Source: Paracoccaceae bacterium
Lineage (GTDB): Bacteria; Pseudomonadota; Alphaproteobacteria; Rhodobacterales; Rhodobacteraceae
Direction: 5' to 3'
Assembly: GCA_011523445.1 (NCBI GenBank)
Contig: WTGT01000084.1
Span: forward strand, 1-6,976
Length of the DNA stretch: 6,976 nt
Shown here one piece after another: positions 6,306 to 6,976 of the stretch; the stretch's first letter is position 1, and each line of letters starts with the position of its first letter. The position numbers were made by a program, and so were the translations under genes. A model generated the notes under the pieces. The model saw only the letters and a list, made by a program, of their open reading frames with translations. It did not search any database and had not been told where the DNA came from.

Positions 6306-6976
6306 ATGGTTAGTTTGACTGAATTGGTACAACGACATGATACCAAAGCAGGACGGGTATTTGAATGGTCAATTATCATCCTGATTGTTCTTTCCGTCTT
6401 ATTACTGATAGTAGATTCAATTCCAGATTTGCCCAAAGGTTTAAGGCTCTATCTGAGGAGTGCGGAATATATCTTTCTCGGGATATTTGCTCTGGAGTAC
6501 ACTCTGCGAGTTTTGACCGCTCCAAGGAAATCAGGATACATATTCAGTTTTTTTGGCATTGTGGACCTGCTGGCACTTGTTCCTTTTATCCTGACCATGG
6601 GAACAATAGACATGCGTATACTCAGGGTTGTGAGGTTGCTCAGAATCTTTCGTATCATGAAACTCTCCCGTTATGATAATGCCATGGTACGTTTTGGTGA
6701 TGCCTTGATGGACATGAAGGAGGAATTTGTGATATTCCTGTTTGCTTCATCTCTCGTCCTACTAATCTCTGCGGCAGGAATTTGGCACTTTGAACATGAA
6801 GTTCAGCCCGAAGAATTTTCTTCGATTATATCCTGTCTGTGGTGGGCGATAATTACCCTTGCTACCGTAGGATATGGAGACTTGTATCCGATTACCCCGG
6901 GAGGCAAGATATTCACGTCAATTATCGTGATGTCGGGCATGGGAGTTCTGGCAGTGCCTGCAGGCCTTGTTACCTC
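6306..6976 (+). CDS. Voltage-gated potassium channel subunit, 3' end cut by window
   Basis: Inner-membrane six-span ion channel; 223 codons are visible and the frame is open to the window edge. S1 is about residues 21-39, S2 53-70 (with Glu54 and Glu64) and S3 83-97 (Asp87). S4 is about 103-120, with a basic residue every third position: Arg104, 107, 110, 113, 116 and Lys119, the classic voltage sensor. S5 is about 140-160, the pore helix about 172-186, the selectivity filter TVGYGD at 187-192, and S6 starts near 202. Filter and voltage-sensor charges are intact, so a K+-selective, voltage-sensitive tetrameric channel is expected (ion-transport family, KvAP/Kch-like). The missing C-terminus may be short or carry a regulatory domain; this cannot be seen. 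It is divergent from tupB. A role in membrane potential or K+ balance is family knowledge; no link to tungstate uptake is evident. Confidence 0.93.
   Translation, partial: MVSLTELVQRHDTKAGRVFEWSIIILIVLSVLLLIVDSIPDLPKGLRLYLRSAEYIFLGIFALEYTLRVLTAPRKSGYIFSFFGIVDLLALVPFILTMGTIDMRILRVVRLLRIFRIMKLSRYDNAMVRFGDALMDMKEEFVIFLFASSLVLLISAAGIWHFEHEVQPEEFSSIISCLWWAIITLATVGYGDLYPITPGGKIFTSIIVMSGMGVLAVPAGLVT

Overview
The window looks like a chromosomal segment of a Gram-negative bacterium. Base composition is moderate to slightly AT-rich, estimated by eye. Two periplasmic solute-binding proteins carry Sec signal peptides, there is one inner-membrane ABC importer and one inner-membrane ion channel. A proteobacterium is plausible, but no rRNA, tRNA or lineage marker is present, so the taxon is not fixed.

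Layout: (1) 70-1635 (+) is a complete family-5 (peptide/nickel type) ABC solute-binding protein. It has a strong Shine-Dalgarno upstream and a perfect 14-bp stem hairpin just after its stop codon. No permease or ATPase genes for it lie inside the window. (2) 1977-3482 (+) is a single-gene unit encoding an AAA/STAND-like ATPase with Walker A and B motifs, a probable winged-helix region and a short C-terminal ankyrin-repeat module. I do not recognise it as a named protein, and it is the least explained gene here. (3) 3645-5912 (-) is a compact three-gene operon, transcribed right to left as permease, ATPase, binding protein. It encodes a tungstate (TupABC-type) importer. All three genes overlap, and the binding-protein gene begins at a TTG that overlaps the ATPase stop codon. 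(4) 5913-6305 is a long AT-rich divergent intergenic region with two sets of inverted repeats. (5) 6306 to the right edge (+) is a voltage-gated potassium channel subunit with S1-S6, an arginine-rich S4 and a TVGYGD selectivity filter, cut by the window end.

How the parts relate: the Tup operon is a self-contained transporter. The binding protein captures tungstate (or molybdate) in the periplasm, TupB forms the membrane pore and TupC powers it, presumably supplying a tungsten or molybdenum pterin enzyme encoded elsewhere. The potassium channel is divergent from tupB, so the 393-bp gap probably holds promoters and regulatory sites for both. The ATPase gene is convergent with the Tup operon and shares no obvious function with its neighbours. 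I see no transposase, integrase, CRISPR array, tRNA or phage gene. The region reads as ordinary chromosome with one poorly characterised ATPase, not as a clear novel system.
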